This document shows, one piece after another, positions 33,795 to 46,401 of a DNA stretch of 64,000 nt. The stretch covers positions 6,150,501 to 6,214,500 of the forward strand of contig NC_065899.1 in the NCBI RefSeq assembly GCF_905147045.1, in the 5' to 3' direction. The stretch comes from Nymphalis io (lineage: Eukaryota; Arthropoda; Insecta; Lepidoptera; Nymphalidae). A program made the position numbers and the translations under genes. Position 1 is the first letter of the stretch. Each line of letters starts with the position of its first letter. The notes under the pieces are model-generated. The model was not told the DNA's origin, ran no database searches, and worked only from the letters and a program-made list of their open reading frames with translations.

Positions 33795-34087
33795 TACTGG
33801 TGGTAGAGCTTTGTGCAAGCTCGTCTGGATAGGTACCACCCACTTATCAAATATTCTACCGCAAAACAGCAGTACTTGTTATTGTTGTGTTTCGGTTTGA
33901 AGCGAGAGTTAGCCAGTGTAATTACAAGCACAAGGGACATAAAATCTTAGTTCCCAAGGTTGGTGGCGCATTGGCTATATAAGCGATGGTTGACATTTCT
34001 TACAATGCCAATGTCTAAGGGCGTTTGGTGACCACTTACCATCAGGTGGCCCATATACTCGTCAGCCTTCCTATTCTATAAAAAAAA
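33795..34087 (+). mobile_element. SINE-like family B, full-length
   Basis: TACTGGTGGTAGAGCTTTGT to CCTTCCTATTCTAT and A(8). Slightly diverged (GAAGCGAGAGTTAGCC where most copies read GAAGGGTGAGTGAGCC). Confidence 0.9.
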
Positions 34088-35446
34088 CCTGGTAGAATAG
34101 GCTTTTAATATAGATTATATATTAGAAGGTAAGCCAAAGTATCTCCACGTAGAATTAGTTACTTTTCCATATCGAGTAGTTTTTTAGTTACTATTTTATC
34201 AGCAATACATTGGTATAAATACTCTTAAATTAGTTACACGTATATAATAATAAAGTATCAACTAATATATTCAAAAGAATTGTATCATATCACCACTTGT
34301 ACATATTACTTTTGCTTGTCTTGTTATTGGCGGGTATTATAAAATAGATATTGCTTAAATTAGTATACAAATATCTAACAGCCAATTTAATTATTATCCA
34401 TCCAATAACAATATTCAAATATATATTCTTTCCTTTATTATAAAATGCCATACATTTATCAATTGCTGTGACAATGTATTTTATGTTTAAAAATATAGGT
34501 GCGCTCGTATATTTTATTTTGTAGGATGTAGTGATTTAGTCACAAATTTGTTTGGACAGTATATATCAAACGCTTTGGCAGGCTAAGCGACATGGCACGA
34601 CGCAATAGATTGGTGAAATTTTGCAGCGCTCAGTATTGATGGCTAGCGTTATCATACCACAGTACGCGCTATCGAAATCCAAAAAATTAAAATAAATGAG
34701 TAACTTATGAAGTGTCAATTTGTGCAAAAACTAAAATAACTTATAGATCGTGATTATTTTTATTGGAGCTTAAGACCAGTTATATATAAGTTATAATACA
34801 ATAAATTTAATTTTGATGCATACATAATATATTATTTATTTATTTCAAGTCCTTGTAATGCATAGAAATATTCTAAGCAATTATGCTAACTAATAATATT
34901 ATTTACTAAATATGAATGAATATAATTAAATTAGTGTTAGATTTTTTGAGATTTCATCCAATAAATAAAATAAAATCTATTTTTCTGTTCTATTTGAAGG
35001 TTGTTAAAAACCCAAAATTACATACAAACAAGTAAACACAACTTAATACAACCAGTGTACTTCGCAAGGCTCTAGTATACATAGACAAAACTTCCCTTAT
35101 TTTAAAGTTCAGAAATAATCTCAAAAACTATGAGATATTTACGGTTTTTTACTTAATTAGAATGAAAAACAACACATGGACACATCTATGTTGTCCATCA
35201 AAATTAAATTAAAGTTATTAATATAGCATGAATACTTATGAGGATATAAAATATTCAGATTACAAATTCTTTATCGACATTTCTGCGTAACGCTAACACC
35301 GTTTCAATGTGGATTCTTCCGAGAAATATCTGCACGAAATCAATTTCAGATCATATTCATATCAGATAAAAACAGTTTATTACAAAATATTTTTTTATAA
35401 TGCATATAAGGGTAGCAAATACGCTTTTTTATTTTTAATAAAATAA
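34088..35446. other. AT-rich non-coding stretch
   Basis: No gene or clear repeat. 34560-34680 is the least AT-rich part. Confidence 0.45.
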
Positions 35447-35701
35447 ATGGCCCACTGTTGGGCAAATGCAGGAAGTATTCCTTTTGAGGAAAAGGTTTGG
35501 ATCTAATTTCACGTTTCCAATGCATGTTGGTGCATACTCAGGGACAGATTTCATTCTACATAGTCATGCAGGTTTTCTTACGATGTTTTCCTTCCAGTAT
35601 GAGATGAATTATTAAAGCAAATTAAGAACATGGAATTCAGCGGTGCTTATCTGGATTCGAACCCGCAATAACTTTTCGCCTGTGCCACTAAGCCATCTTG
35701 G

Positions 35702-35702
<1 letters not shown>
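35447..35702 (-). mobile_element. Diverged SINE family A, near full-length
   Basis: TGGCCCACTGTTGGGCAAAT at the 3' side, CAGGTTTTCTTACGATGTTT in the middle and GTGCCACTAAGCCATCTTGG at the head end. It is much more diverged than the copy at 18421, so older. A family B copy has landed exactly at its head end. Confidence 0.85.

Positions 35703-35777
<75 letters not shown>
35703..35777. repeat. T(75) homopolymer
   Basis: An uninterrupted run of 75 T, the poly-A tail of the family B copy. The exact length is unreliable in most sequencing technologies. Confidence 0.95.
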
Positions 35778-35780
<3 letters not shown>

Positions 35781-36061
35781 GAATAGGAAGGCGGACGAGC
35801 ATATGGGCCACCTGATGGTAAGTGGTCACCAACGCTCTTAGACATTAGCATTGTAAGAAATGTCAACCATCGCTTACATATCCAATGCGCCACCAACCTT
35901 GGGAACTAAGATTTTATGTCCCTTGTGCCTGTAATTACACTGGCTCACTCACCCTTCAAACCGGAACACAACAATACCAAGTATTGCTGTTTTGCGGTAG
36001 AATATCTGATGAGTGGGTGGTACCTACCCAGACGAGCTTGCACAAAGCCCTACCACCAGTA
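35703..36061 (-). mobile_element. SINE-like family B, full-length, very long poly-A
   Basis: Complete minus-strand copy: ATAGAATAGGAAGGCGGACG at its 3' side to GAGCTTGCACAAAGCCCTAC and CACCAGTAGA at its 5' side. Little divergence from the consensus and a 75-nt tail suggest a recent insertion. Confidence 0.93.
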
Positions 36062-37545
36062 GATTTATTTTTGATGTACAATATAATCTGAGAATGATAC
36101 TGACTTTGTAATAATTATATATAAAAAAATCCTTAACATTGTATGACGTGGAAAATGTAATCAAAAGATCCTATCGCAATATTGTTTATATTTTTTATGC
36201 CTGATATATGACCTCTCCAATACAAAACCACGTCAATGCGTCACACACATTACGTCACTAATTCGTCATTGCAGCAGAGTTTTGGTGGCAGTTGACAAAA
36301 TTCGTTCATCCGTTGCCCAAATTTGTTTCAGCGACACTAATTGGTCGGGCAGATGAATTATTAACGTTTTAATTGTTTACTCAAAGTTGACCGTGGATTA
36401 AGTTGGCAACTTTATCCATTTATTCATCTCGCTTGCTGATTTATGGTGCTTTTTTAATTTTTCGTAACCTGAAGATTTGTGATCAATTAGCGTGAATATA
36501 TTGCTGACACAAGAATATAATAAACATAAATTAAACTATAAATAATATGCGATTTTAATTGAGATTCATGCGTATTGCATTTTATGATAAAAAGGACTCA
36601 ATTCGATACGATCAAATTAACTGTTTATCTTAGTAGGTTTGTATTGAAGTTCCAACTTATACAATTTAATTAATCTACTATGAAGTTGTAAAACGTAATT
36701 ATTAACAGTTTGTAAATACTCTATTCGGGGAAACGGCCTTTTATTTTAAACAGAAGAAAACTAAGGCACGCCACAATACTGCTAAAACTTCACAGTGACC
36801 GTCGAATTTTACAATTTCATAGATTGATCTTTTTATCGAGCTTATGAACAATAATTATAAATACTATATAAATATTACATTATCTATTATTAACAACTAA
36901 CAAATTATTAGAATTTTATATATTTTTTTTTCATTCCAAAAGTCGTTAGTCTTATAAACTAAAATCCCTTAGACATTAAATTCAAGAATTCTTACTTAGT
37001 TTAGTAAAGTGTGTTAGTAAATATTTCGTTACTGTAAAATAAACATTCAAAGCGACAAGCAATCGACAAACCCTACCCGCAAATGAAACTGAATTTCAAC
37101 CTTTAGATCTTCCGCACCAAATGACACAGAATTCAACCAACAAAACGAGAACTTTTGATGTGTGAGCGACACGTTCAGAAGAAATTAGGAAATTAAGTGA
37201 CATCATGTATATATACTTTGTTTACATTCTGTTAACAGAGCCTTTGAAGTCGCGTAATAAACAAAACACCCACGCACTAACGACGAATACTTACGAAATA
37301 TATTCAAACAAGTATGAACCTTATTTCAGTAATAGCAAGAAGGAAATTTGATTAAAATATATTAAAACATGTCATACACGTGTGCTGTACTGTTACTCAG
37401 TAATGGATATATGGTATAGTGGTGCCTTTACGTCCAGAATATTTCATTATGTTATGCTTACAAATTGGTATTTTCCAAGAATAAGTATATAATAATTATT
37501 GTTCTTTCGTTCTATATTTTCTTCCATTTAATACAAAATGTATAT
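36062..37545. other. Non-coding stretch with a possible regulatory patch
   Basis: 36220-36440 has higher complexity than its surroundings, with CGTCA repeats and homeodomain-type words (CTAATTGG, GAATTATTAACG, GTGGATTAAG). The rest is plain AT-rich DNA. Confidence 0.45.
36231..36268 (+). promoter_or_regulatory. Cluster of four CGTCA (CRE half-site) words
   Basis: CGTCA at 36231, 36239, 36253 and 36264. The third lies in TACGTCAC, close to a full CRE. This is the pattern bound by bZIP factors of the CREB/ATF type. Candidate only. Confidence 0.3.
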
Positions 37546-37688
37546 TAGCTCGCATTTATTCGGCTTCGCACGGGTAGGTAAGATGAAAAATATATTTTAG
37601 ATAGGATTTGCGTAAAATCCGTTCTTAGTGAGCGTCTACATCGGAACAGGACTATGAAAAATTTCAAGTCAATCGGGCGGATAGTTCG

Positions 37689-37690
<2 letters not shown>
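37546..37690 (-). mobile_element. Helitron-like 3' end with conserved subterminal region
   Basis: ATTCGGCTTCGCACGGGTAG near the left edge is the complement of the GC hairpin, and TAGC flanks it at 37546-37549. To the right, CATCGGAACAGGACTATGAA and TTTCAAGTCAATCGGGCGGA are phrases I know from lepidopteran Helitron-like repeats. The right edge runs into an (AT)n run. Confidence 0.55.

Positions 37691-37723
<33 letters not shown>
37691..37723. repeat. (TA)n microsatellite
   Basis: About 33 bp of uninterrupted TA. Confidence 0.95.
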
Positions 37724-37726
<3 letters not shown>

Positions 37727-40700
37727 GTATGCGCCATATGCGATAGGAGATTTGATAAATGCACAAAACGTAAGAGCTTTATGCGAAAAGTTTATTTGTA
37801 AATATAATTAATTATCCAGTTTTTGTCAAATACAAATACAAAGCATTACAAATCGAGAAAATTTTATGTATTTTTATTATTCAGATACAACCCTTGAAAA
37901 TCGAATGTAGTGTACATACAACATTTTATTTTTAACCATAAACTAGATTAACCTCTACAAAATCAATAAAAATAGCAATTTAGATTTACGCCAAGTATTA
38001 GACGTTTGCCTAAAAATGCCCATTTACAATTGACAGACTTTTAATTTTTCTCTTGGGAATAAGTTATGTTGCAAGAAATTGACATGAAAATATTCGCAAT
38101 CCATAGTAATGACTTCTGAATAAGTAAAAGTAAATGATATTATTCCGTCTATATTTCAAAATAAAAGTAACATAGTATACATTTATAAATGTTACATAAA
38201 CCTATTGTTTGTCAGGACCTCAAAAGTCGTTTATTATGACTATTTCAGGCCTACCTTAATTATAATAGAATTAAATACTCATATTTTTATTTTTTAAATA
38301 CTGTAATGACTCGTGATTTCGTCTAGTTAGCTAGGATCCTAATAATGTTATTTTCGTAATAACCATGTTCTATTAGAGCGTCAGAGATCACATGTTCAAC
38401 AATCTATTGAGGAGTTAAATAAAACTATGTTTATCTTTTAAATACGATTTTATTATAAATATTTTGTTTTATGTATTTGGTTAAATTAAATTAAATTAAT
38501 TAAATTAAATGAATTGAGTGAAATTGTAAACAATTTTAGTAATGAGATCCCATTCCCACATCGATTTAGAAAAATATAAAGGGGGGGGGGAGGCTGAATT
38601 GGCCCCACTCAGCTATAGGCTCCGACTGCTCATCGGTGAACCTTCCTCGATCATGGGACATACAATTATATAGTGCGCTACAATAAGTTAATAATATATG
38701 AAAAGGAACTAAAGTTCATTAGGTATCACAGGCGTAGCTGAGGTGTATAAAAGACTAAAAGTATGTATGTATGATATTTGTATGTATATGTGTATATATA
38801 TTTGTTATAAGTATAGATTTTAGTTCGTTACAAGATATTTCCTGTTCTTTTAATAGTTATTCTATTAATAACCGGTGATGTAAATTTTAAAATGACAATT
38901 ATCAGAATTTGAAACTCCAAGTTAAATATATAATATAGATCTTTAAAGTTATTTGTATAAGAAAACAGCAATTTTATAATAATTTATAAGAAATGAATAT
39001 AAAGCATCCACATGGACATATGTTTCAAGAAATTTCTTATCACGTTTCAACTCGATTAGAACAAAAGATGCCCTCGAAGCTGAGTTGTATTCAATGCGCT
39101 CTCATTTCCATACTATTAAACCTTATGCGTCCCTAGAAAATGAACGGCACGAGAATGACTTGGCAAAGGAATGAGTAGGCACGCGAATGAGCCACGGCAA
39201 TGAGCACGCACGACGGGGAACGAAAATGAAATTTGGCTTTCGGATTTTGTCCTCGGCGGTTTATCTCGTAAGAAAAATTATTTTCTAAATTTACACTGAC
39301 TTTGTTAAATTTTATATGACGATAAAGGATAAGCCAATTGGTTAGAACATTAATGGTCTGATAAATCTTATATTTCCATATGTATTCATACTGTTAATAT
39401 TTTAATTTAAAATCATTATTATTGACATTACGAGTAAGTAATAATATTTCATACAACATTACACTACATGATTCAAAATTGAACAAATAAATTACCTATA
39501 CTTTGCATATAAATAATTCGTATATAATAATTATTATAATATACAAATTAAAATACGTCTGATCTGTAAAACAACACCACAAATTTTAAAAAACCGGTCA
39601 ACTCATTTTTTTTCTACATATGACGATCAATTTATTCCCAATGTATGCTGATCACTTTAAAGTGTTTAGTAAAAGTTTAAACACAATGCACAAATATGTA
39701 TATTCATATATAAAATCAATTACTGGATATTATTATATATTCGGTTTAAGCACAAAAAAAAAACTTTTGTTTTAATTGTTAACGTTTACAGGAATTATGT
39801 TATAAGCTGTCAACATTGTCCTAAAACGTCACTAACTATGCATTTGAGCACCGGACGTAACGTGTTTGTATTCGTACTAATAATGTCAAATGTATCATCA
39901 ATGCTAAAATTAAAAACGCTGAAAGCATCTAGACTATATTGTATGTATATACATATAGTGATAATTTAGTATTGATACTAATACACGAACGGTGGTAGAC
40001 ATAACGAGAAAATAATGATATTAATTATTATATGCAGAGAAAAAAATCATAGTAGATTGAATCAAAAAGAGGCTCTTTGTTTGAAGTTGACTTTTGAAGT
40101 TTGTTTCTCGTTTGAAGTTGACTTTTCTAAGCCGAAGAAATAATTTCCATTTTCAAAGTTTTTCAGTTTGTCAGTATATAATTGAAATACAATTGGTATT
40201 CTAATTAAATCACAAAATATTCTATAATTATACATGGTTTTTTTATGTGAAACATTTATTTTCTCCAATAATGATTTTCTTCAAAAACCATCAAATTATA
40301 TGTTTCACCTGTCGAGCGTACCATGATGGGTACATTTTTTTTTATTAAAAAAATCGATAGCCATTTGACATTTCTTTAGCAATTTTTCACAAATATACAT
40401 AATAAAGATTATGCCACTGTTAACAGTTACTGAGTAATTTATTTGAAAGCTTTTAGTAGCCGAATCTAAGCGATGTCTTATGCAATAAGCATTTGCAGTT
40501 CATTGGCATCTTACCACTTTAAAGCGAGCCTCGCTACTATTTCCTATTTAATATATATAATAGCAAGAGCTGCGTTAGGCAGAAGAGACAAATAGCCCCG
40601 GTGAAGGGGTTAGGTAGCTGAACGTAAGCTAATGCATTATTTATAAGTCTGAGCTACCCAATTTCTACCGTCTTTCTTACAATGGGTAAAACTCGTTAGA

Positions 40701-40992
40701 GGTAATCAAATTATTTATAAGTCATTTTAAACATAAAAGGAAACTTCAAATTCTAAACTGAGAGTTTGATTAACTTATTGTCGTTCTTTATTTTTCACGT
40801 TATCATAATATTTACGCTTTTCATTTAACATTTCTATGACTTTGCGTGTAGTATCTCTAAAGTAGTTATCTACGTCTATCACTGGCATGATTTTTTTTTG
40901 TACTGGCAGGCTTGTACAATCTATTGCTAATTAAATTACCAACAAAAATAGTAATTATTTCCATATTATATTCTGATATTAAGTAAACTTTT
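37724..40992. other. Long AT-rich stretch with small patterned sites
   Basis: No gene. It holds a TTAAA pentamer run (38481-38510), a G(10) run (38581-38590), a spaced AATGA array (39139-39229) and a 17-bp tandem duplication GTTTGAAGTTGACTTTT (40079-40095 and 40110-40126, period 31). Confidence 0.5.
39139..39229 (+). other. Spaced AATGA array in a GC-richer patch
   Basis: AATGA occurs at 39139, 39154, 39170, 39186, 39199 and 39225. The spacing is 13-16 bp for the first five, with similar neighbours such as GGCACGAGAATGAC, GGCACGCGAATGAG and ACGGCAATGAGCACGC. This could be a decayed tandem repeat or a cluster of binding sites. Confidence 0.4.
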
Positions 40993-41285
40993 ACTGGTGG
41001 GAGAGCTTTGTGCACGCTCGTCTGGGTAGGTACCACCCACTCATCAGATATTCTACCGCAAAACAGCAGTACTTGATATTGTTGTATTCCGGTTTGAAGG
41101 GTGAGTGACCCAGTGTAATTACAGGCACAAGAGACATAACATCTTAGTTCCCAAGGTTGGTGGCACATTGGTGATGTAAGCGATGGTTAACATTTCTTAC
41201 AATGTCAATGTCTATGGGCGTTGGTGACCACTTAACATCAGGTGCTACATATGCTCGTCCGCCTTCTTATTCTATAAAAAAAAAA
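40993..41285 (+). mobile_element. SINE-like family B, full-length
   Basis: ACTGGTGGGAGAGCTTTGTG to GCCTTCTTATTCTAT and A(10). Near consensus. Confidence 0.9.
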
Positions 41286-42120
41286 GAAACATTGCAAGTA
41301 TAGGCACATGAGACAACAACGAGATTAGCGTACATTAAACGTGTAAGGGGGGATCGTACTTTTTAAATACCAGTATATAATTACAGCGAACGTACAAAAT
41401 TACTATATGTTGACATATTTACTAGTTCGCCTTCCAATAATTAATTTAAAAAAAAAGTAAATTCCATCATACTCTTAAATTATCTAACAATACCTATACA
41501 AATTTCATTTGCTCCATTTATTGTGCCAGAGATATTTCAATTAAGAATGGTATTGCAATTATTATTAAGGCAATTATTATTAAACGACCCAATAAAGATG
41601 TCTATCTAGCTATCATAAACATTTTCGACCTATTAGTAATCACATTTCAATTTACAATATAATAACGTCGTTGTTTTTGAAGTATAATTACTAAATTTCG
41701 AATATTTTTATGTAAAATTTTTGATACTTTAGTACTAATAGATTTTTAAATCAGCAATATAGCTTTATATTTTTCATTTCAATGCATGGCAGCCAATGAA
41801 TCGTTGCAATCGACTGCTTGTCACAGTAGTACTTGACAAATGAAATTTTCCAACGAACTGACGGTCGCCGATAAGGAAAATGAAGTTATGAAATTTCCAA
41901 TTTGCAAATATTTTTAAGTTCTTCTAAATATGTATTTTTTAATTTAAAACTTATAATAAAAATACCTAACGAAACATATGAAATATATATAATAATATAA
42001 ATTAAGATGTCTTATTATTTTATATTCTTTTGGTCAAGAGCTTAAAAGTCGTATATTGTTTTTATAGGATATATTAAGTGTCCATAAAATAGGTATTTTA
42101 ATATATTTATTTATTTAAAA
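41286..42120. other. AT-rich non-coding stretch
   Basis: No gene or repeat recognised. Confidence 0.5.
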
Positions 42121-42385
42121 AAGGTAGACATATCGGCAAAACATCTAGCTGATGGTAAAATTTAACTACCACCAATAGAAATGGTGGGCACAAGAAATAT
42201 TAACCATCGCTTGCATCACAAATGCGCCACCAACCTTAAAAACTAAGATCTATCTCTTGTGCCTGTTGTTACACTGGCTCTCTCACCTTTCCAACCAGAA
42301 TACAAAAACACTAATTATTGTTTAGGGATAAAATATGTGATAAGTGGGTGGTACCCAGACAGGCATGCATAAAACCCTATCACCT
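42121..42385 (-). mobile_element. Old SINE-like family B copy
   Basis: ACCATCGCTTGCATCACAAA then TGCGCCACCAACCTTAAAAA and GATAAGTGGGTGGTACCCAG follow family B order on the minus strand, with many substitutions and a decayed tail. Confidence 0.85.
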
Positions 42386-44064
42386 AATTATTAATAAGTT
42401 TTTAATATAGCAATATTTCTAATGTTCTTATTTTTCCTTTTTTTGTTTTTATTTGCAGCGACTCAACTTCTTTCTAGAAGAAGTACTTTATAATTAAAAA
42501 TGAATTACCTGCGGTAATATATTTTTTTTAATTGATGATTAATAATTAATTGAATATGAATGAAAAAATATGCATTCGCTACAATGAAGTTAGACATTTT
42601 TAGTATTCATAGAAACATATTTTAATTCGTTTTTAAGCATTTATTAAATAATTTAACATGTATATAGAAAAGTTATGTTATGCTTTAGCATATTAGCACA
42701 AGCTGACTTTCGGTTAGCTTATTATTTTTACAGTTATAATTAATATAAAAGTTTATAGCAACACTGGCTTATTATAACAACATTGTTACTGTAAATATTT
42801 TTTCTTTATAATATTTTTTTTTAACAAATAAGATGCTTTAAAATATTTTCGCGTCGTTCACTGGTATAGTAAATTATGTATGAATTTAACAATTTAATAA
42901 ATCTGATTTAAATATAAAACATAAAATTGAGTTGATTTTTTGACAAATTGCACACCTGAAACGCAATAGCGTGGAGTGTGGCTCTACAAACGCCACATGG
43001 CACATTGCTCTCGGTTATTATACTGACTTTAAATCCTTCCTATTTTAATCCTTCCTTTTATGTGACGATAATATTAATAAATGACTAAGTAAACTGATCG
43101 GAATAATTAAAAAATGTTAAATCATAATTACATGAATTTCGTCAAAGTATATCTTCCACAGGAACCGTTTGAACAATTGAAAATACAATAAATTTCGAAA
43201 AACAGGAATTAAGTAAACTAAACTAGAAGAAAAATTAAGTAAACTGGTTACTTAATTTTTCTTAGAAAAACTTTGGTTTCCTTTAATAGGAATCATTTCA
43301 AACCTCTTTCTCGATGGGTTTCATTAATGTCACAATACAATCATGTGACATCACCAGTCGATTGATTCAATTTACTTTCTAGTCTCAGGCAAAACATTTA
43401 ATTATGCTCTTCTTTACTCTAATAACGTTCCCTCTCCCGCTTTTGTTCATCAGATCAGATCATTAACCGAAATAATATAATCTATGACTCTCATTTATTA
43501 CGAACAGTTGAAAGGATTTTTCTATTATTAGTTTTGAAATTAAGCACGTTTTACATTTATCAAGATTAGGGAAATGCTTCTGAATGACCCTTTGAATTAA
43601 TTCCTTTTCTTCGTATATTTCGTCATCTATTTTAAGCCTATTCGCTTTTGGTGCTTTAAATTATTTTTAACTTATCTCATATTTTATATAAAGGCAATAC
43701 TCAGTTGTTTATGGTCATGAATGGCTTATGGTCATATCAAAGCAGAGCTCGCACTATAAGCCATAGAGAATTGAAATCTAAGTTTCCTTGGTTTTGTGAT
43801 GTAGATTTGAATCAGGAAGAGATTTTGCGAAATGTTCAAAATTATACACCAAGATAAGTAAATATAATCATAAAAGATTTTGAAATTATAGAAATTTGTC
43901 ACACTGAAAACGAACTAATATATTACATATTTTTTATTTACTCGGCCAAAGACAATAATATTTGATAATTTGATAATTTGAAATAATTATTATAGAATAT
44001 TTAGTTAAGTTAATTATATGGCACAATTTACTACTAATCCTTGGTTTTTTTTAAATAGTTCGAT
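42386..44064. other. AT-rich non-coding stretch
   Basis: No gene or repeat recognised. A short inverted repeat AGTAAACTGGTTACTT lies at 43239-43254. Confidence 0.45.
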
Positions 44065-44132
44065 TGGCACCTGGGCTTGAAACCCAGTACCTCTAGATCT
44101 GCAATCAAAGCTATTATGCAATGAGGCAGTCG
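44065..44132 (-). mobile_element. tRNA-like head, SINE family C type
   Basis: The complement reads CGACTGCCTCATTGC..., then AGGTACTGGGTTTCAAGCCC, giving a B-box-like GGTTTCAAGCCC. No body is recognisable beyond it. Confidence 0.6.
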
Positions 44133-44743
44133 AAACAACGACGAGGTTCCAAAACTTTATACAAATCATACGTAACTCATATCTATTCACCTCTAGACGT
44201 TAGATGACCTACATATTAAAATCTATATAAATAGCTTTATAAAGTAAACTAAGAAAAAATAAAAATAATTCTATCAAACCAATATTAATTTGGTTGCAAT
44301 ATTAACACAGTTGTTGTCACCAACAGAATAATATCATTATTACGTATTCCGTTGCCGTCATTACTGTAATCAATTTCGTCCTCGTTTTCATATATCTGGC
44401 AAAGTAATTTTTTTATTTCCTCCCATTTCACAAGTCCACATTTATCGCTTCCATTTAAACTTCGAACAACAAAAATGTTTTTAAATAAAATAAACCTTTT
44501 TGACGCAATCGTGATTTCTACTTATTGAAATAATTTGAACTCAGAATTGCTGATGCTATTTTGAGAATTATTTATTTGTAACAAAAATCAGACACGCCAA
44601 TAGGTAATATGATAGTAAACGGATACTTCTGTTTTTAAATATTGCATTTGTAACAAGTGTAAGTTAACTTCTAACTAGAATATACATATTATAGTTCCTT
44701 CTTACCCTTCAGGTTGCACACAGCAATAAAATAATTTATATAA
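44133..44743. other. AT-rich non-coding stretch
   Basis: No gene or repeat recognised. Confidence 0.5.
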
Positions 44744-45086
44744 ACTTTATATCAACAGTAACAGTAACAGTAACAGTAACAGCCTGTTAATGTCCCACTG
44801 CTGGGCTAAGACCTCCTCTCCCTTTTGAGGAGAAGGTTTGGAGCTTATTCCACCACGCTGCTCCAATGCGGGTTGGTAGAATACACATGTGGCAGAATTT
44901 CAATGAAATTAGACACATGCAGGTTTCCTCACGATGTTTTCCTTCACCGTTAAGCACGAGATGAATTATAAACACAAATTAAGCACATGAAAATTCAGTG
45001 GTGCTTGCCCGGGTTTGAACCCACTATCATCGGTTAAGATTCACGCGTTCTTACCACTAGGCCATCTCGGCTTCTTACTTTATATC
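44744..45086 (-). mobile_element. SINE family A, full-length, 10-bp TSD, hexamer tail
   Basis: Complete minus-strand copy: tail (ACAGTA)4 at about 44755-44780, body from CAGCCTGTTAATGTCCCACT, head end GGCCATCTCGGC at 45061-45072. Target duplications ACTTTATATC at 44744-44753 and 45077-45086. Near consensus, so young. Confidence 0.93.
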
Positions 45087-46195
45087 GTACATTAATATTA
45101 AGTAATATGTCTATAGTTTAATCGTATGTTTTAATCTGCAAAAATTTTATTCATATAGACGCCTAATAATGATGCTGGTTATTAATTATCCCGTAGCAAA
45201 ACTATGTAACTATCATTTCCCGATAATAATAGTTATTATCGGTAAATGAGTTATTATTATGCAGAGTACTATTAGAGAATCGACAAAAGAAGAATCAATT
45301 ATGAAAATAATATATGTATTCCTCAACATTAATAATATAGGTATCGAGATAAATCGCCTATAAAATAAAAATAAGTGCCTGTATCGAGGGAGACACAGTC
45401 GCGAGGGATTAACGTGAAACCGTTCTAAATCCAAAGTCGCGTAATGCAAAAGTAGGGATAAGTGACTCAATGTTTTGATGAAACAAAATTTATATATTTT
45501 TTTGGAATGATTGTACAATTGATATGACTGCAAGAAAGTTCCACAAGGAAATTTACAGATTGCATTGGCAATGCATTATCGAATTTATTTGTCCAAACTT
45601 TTTATCTGACTTTCGCACCTATGGAACAAACTGTTTTCACAAGTTTTCACCATTGTCAAGTCCTTGTCATTAACCTTCAACTGCCGAAATTAACTATGCG
45701 TTGCTGTATATAATATGAAAAATACATTATTTTTGTTATAATAACAAATATTGTTTTATACTACCATAAAAATATCTTCGATTCCTTATTATCGCATAAT
45801 ATCACATACATTCGGTAATTTGGGGAAACATGCTTAGACATGACTTTGTTTTTTATACTGTATGTCTTACGTTAATTCCTTAAAAGAAGCAAGAATACTT
45901 CAAATGAAGAGGTGATCCATTAAAGTATGATGGGCCGCAATTAGCTTAGGATGATAAATATTAAAACTCAAGTAAACCGACTTTGCGTTTGGTGTTGAGG
46001 TGTTTTGTACCTTTTTAACTCTAACTCAATAGAGGAACATGACAAGACATAGCCCAACTGGGGATTGTATTTCATAAATCTTGCCCGTCTTCTTTTTTAT
46101 TTAATATTTGCTTACATTTGCTATTATTGCAGTTTAGCGCAAATTACTAAATGAAACAATTTATATCATCGTATTACAAAGTAAATGACAACCTT
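45087..46195. other. AT-rich non-coding stretch
   Basis: No gene. A perfect 10-bp stem with 3-nt loop, CCGATAATAA/TTATTATCGG, lies at 45220-45242. The 106-codon minus frame 45213-45533 has no recognisable domain. Confidence 0.45.
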
Positions 46196-46378
46196 TAAAT
46201 GACCCACTATAGCTGGGACACACCTATGCGTTTTCTATCCTTCAAGAGAAGGTTTGGAACCCGATAACTTGCTTCATTGCAAGTAATACCTAATTGTGGC
46301 AGAATATTATGACAACAATCAATATTATGACATATGTAGATTTCCTCACGATGGAAGATAAAACTTCACTCATGACGA
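46196..46378 (-). mobile_element. Old SINE family A fragment
   Basis: GACCCACTATAGCTGGGACA, then AGAGAAGGTTTGGAACC and ATTTCCTCACGATGG are in family A order on the minus strand, with deletions. The head is missing. Confidence 0.65.
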
Positions 46379-46381
46379 CGT

Positions 46382-46401
46382 AATCGAATCGAATCGAATC
46401 G
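46382..46401. repeat. (AATCG)4 tandem repeat
   Basis: Four perfect AATCG units abut the old SINE fragment. Confidence 0.85.

Noticed and set aside
35612..36091. Open frames with a poly-Lys run and on the opposite strand
   Set aside because: The poly-Lys is the T(75) homopolymer of a family B copy, and the other frame is the same repeat. The same peptide recurs at every B copy.
44787..44975. 62-codon frame repeated at 54793-54981
   Set aside because: Identical-looking frames arise because both are family A SINE copies; this is not a gene family.
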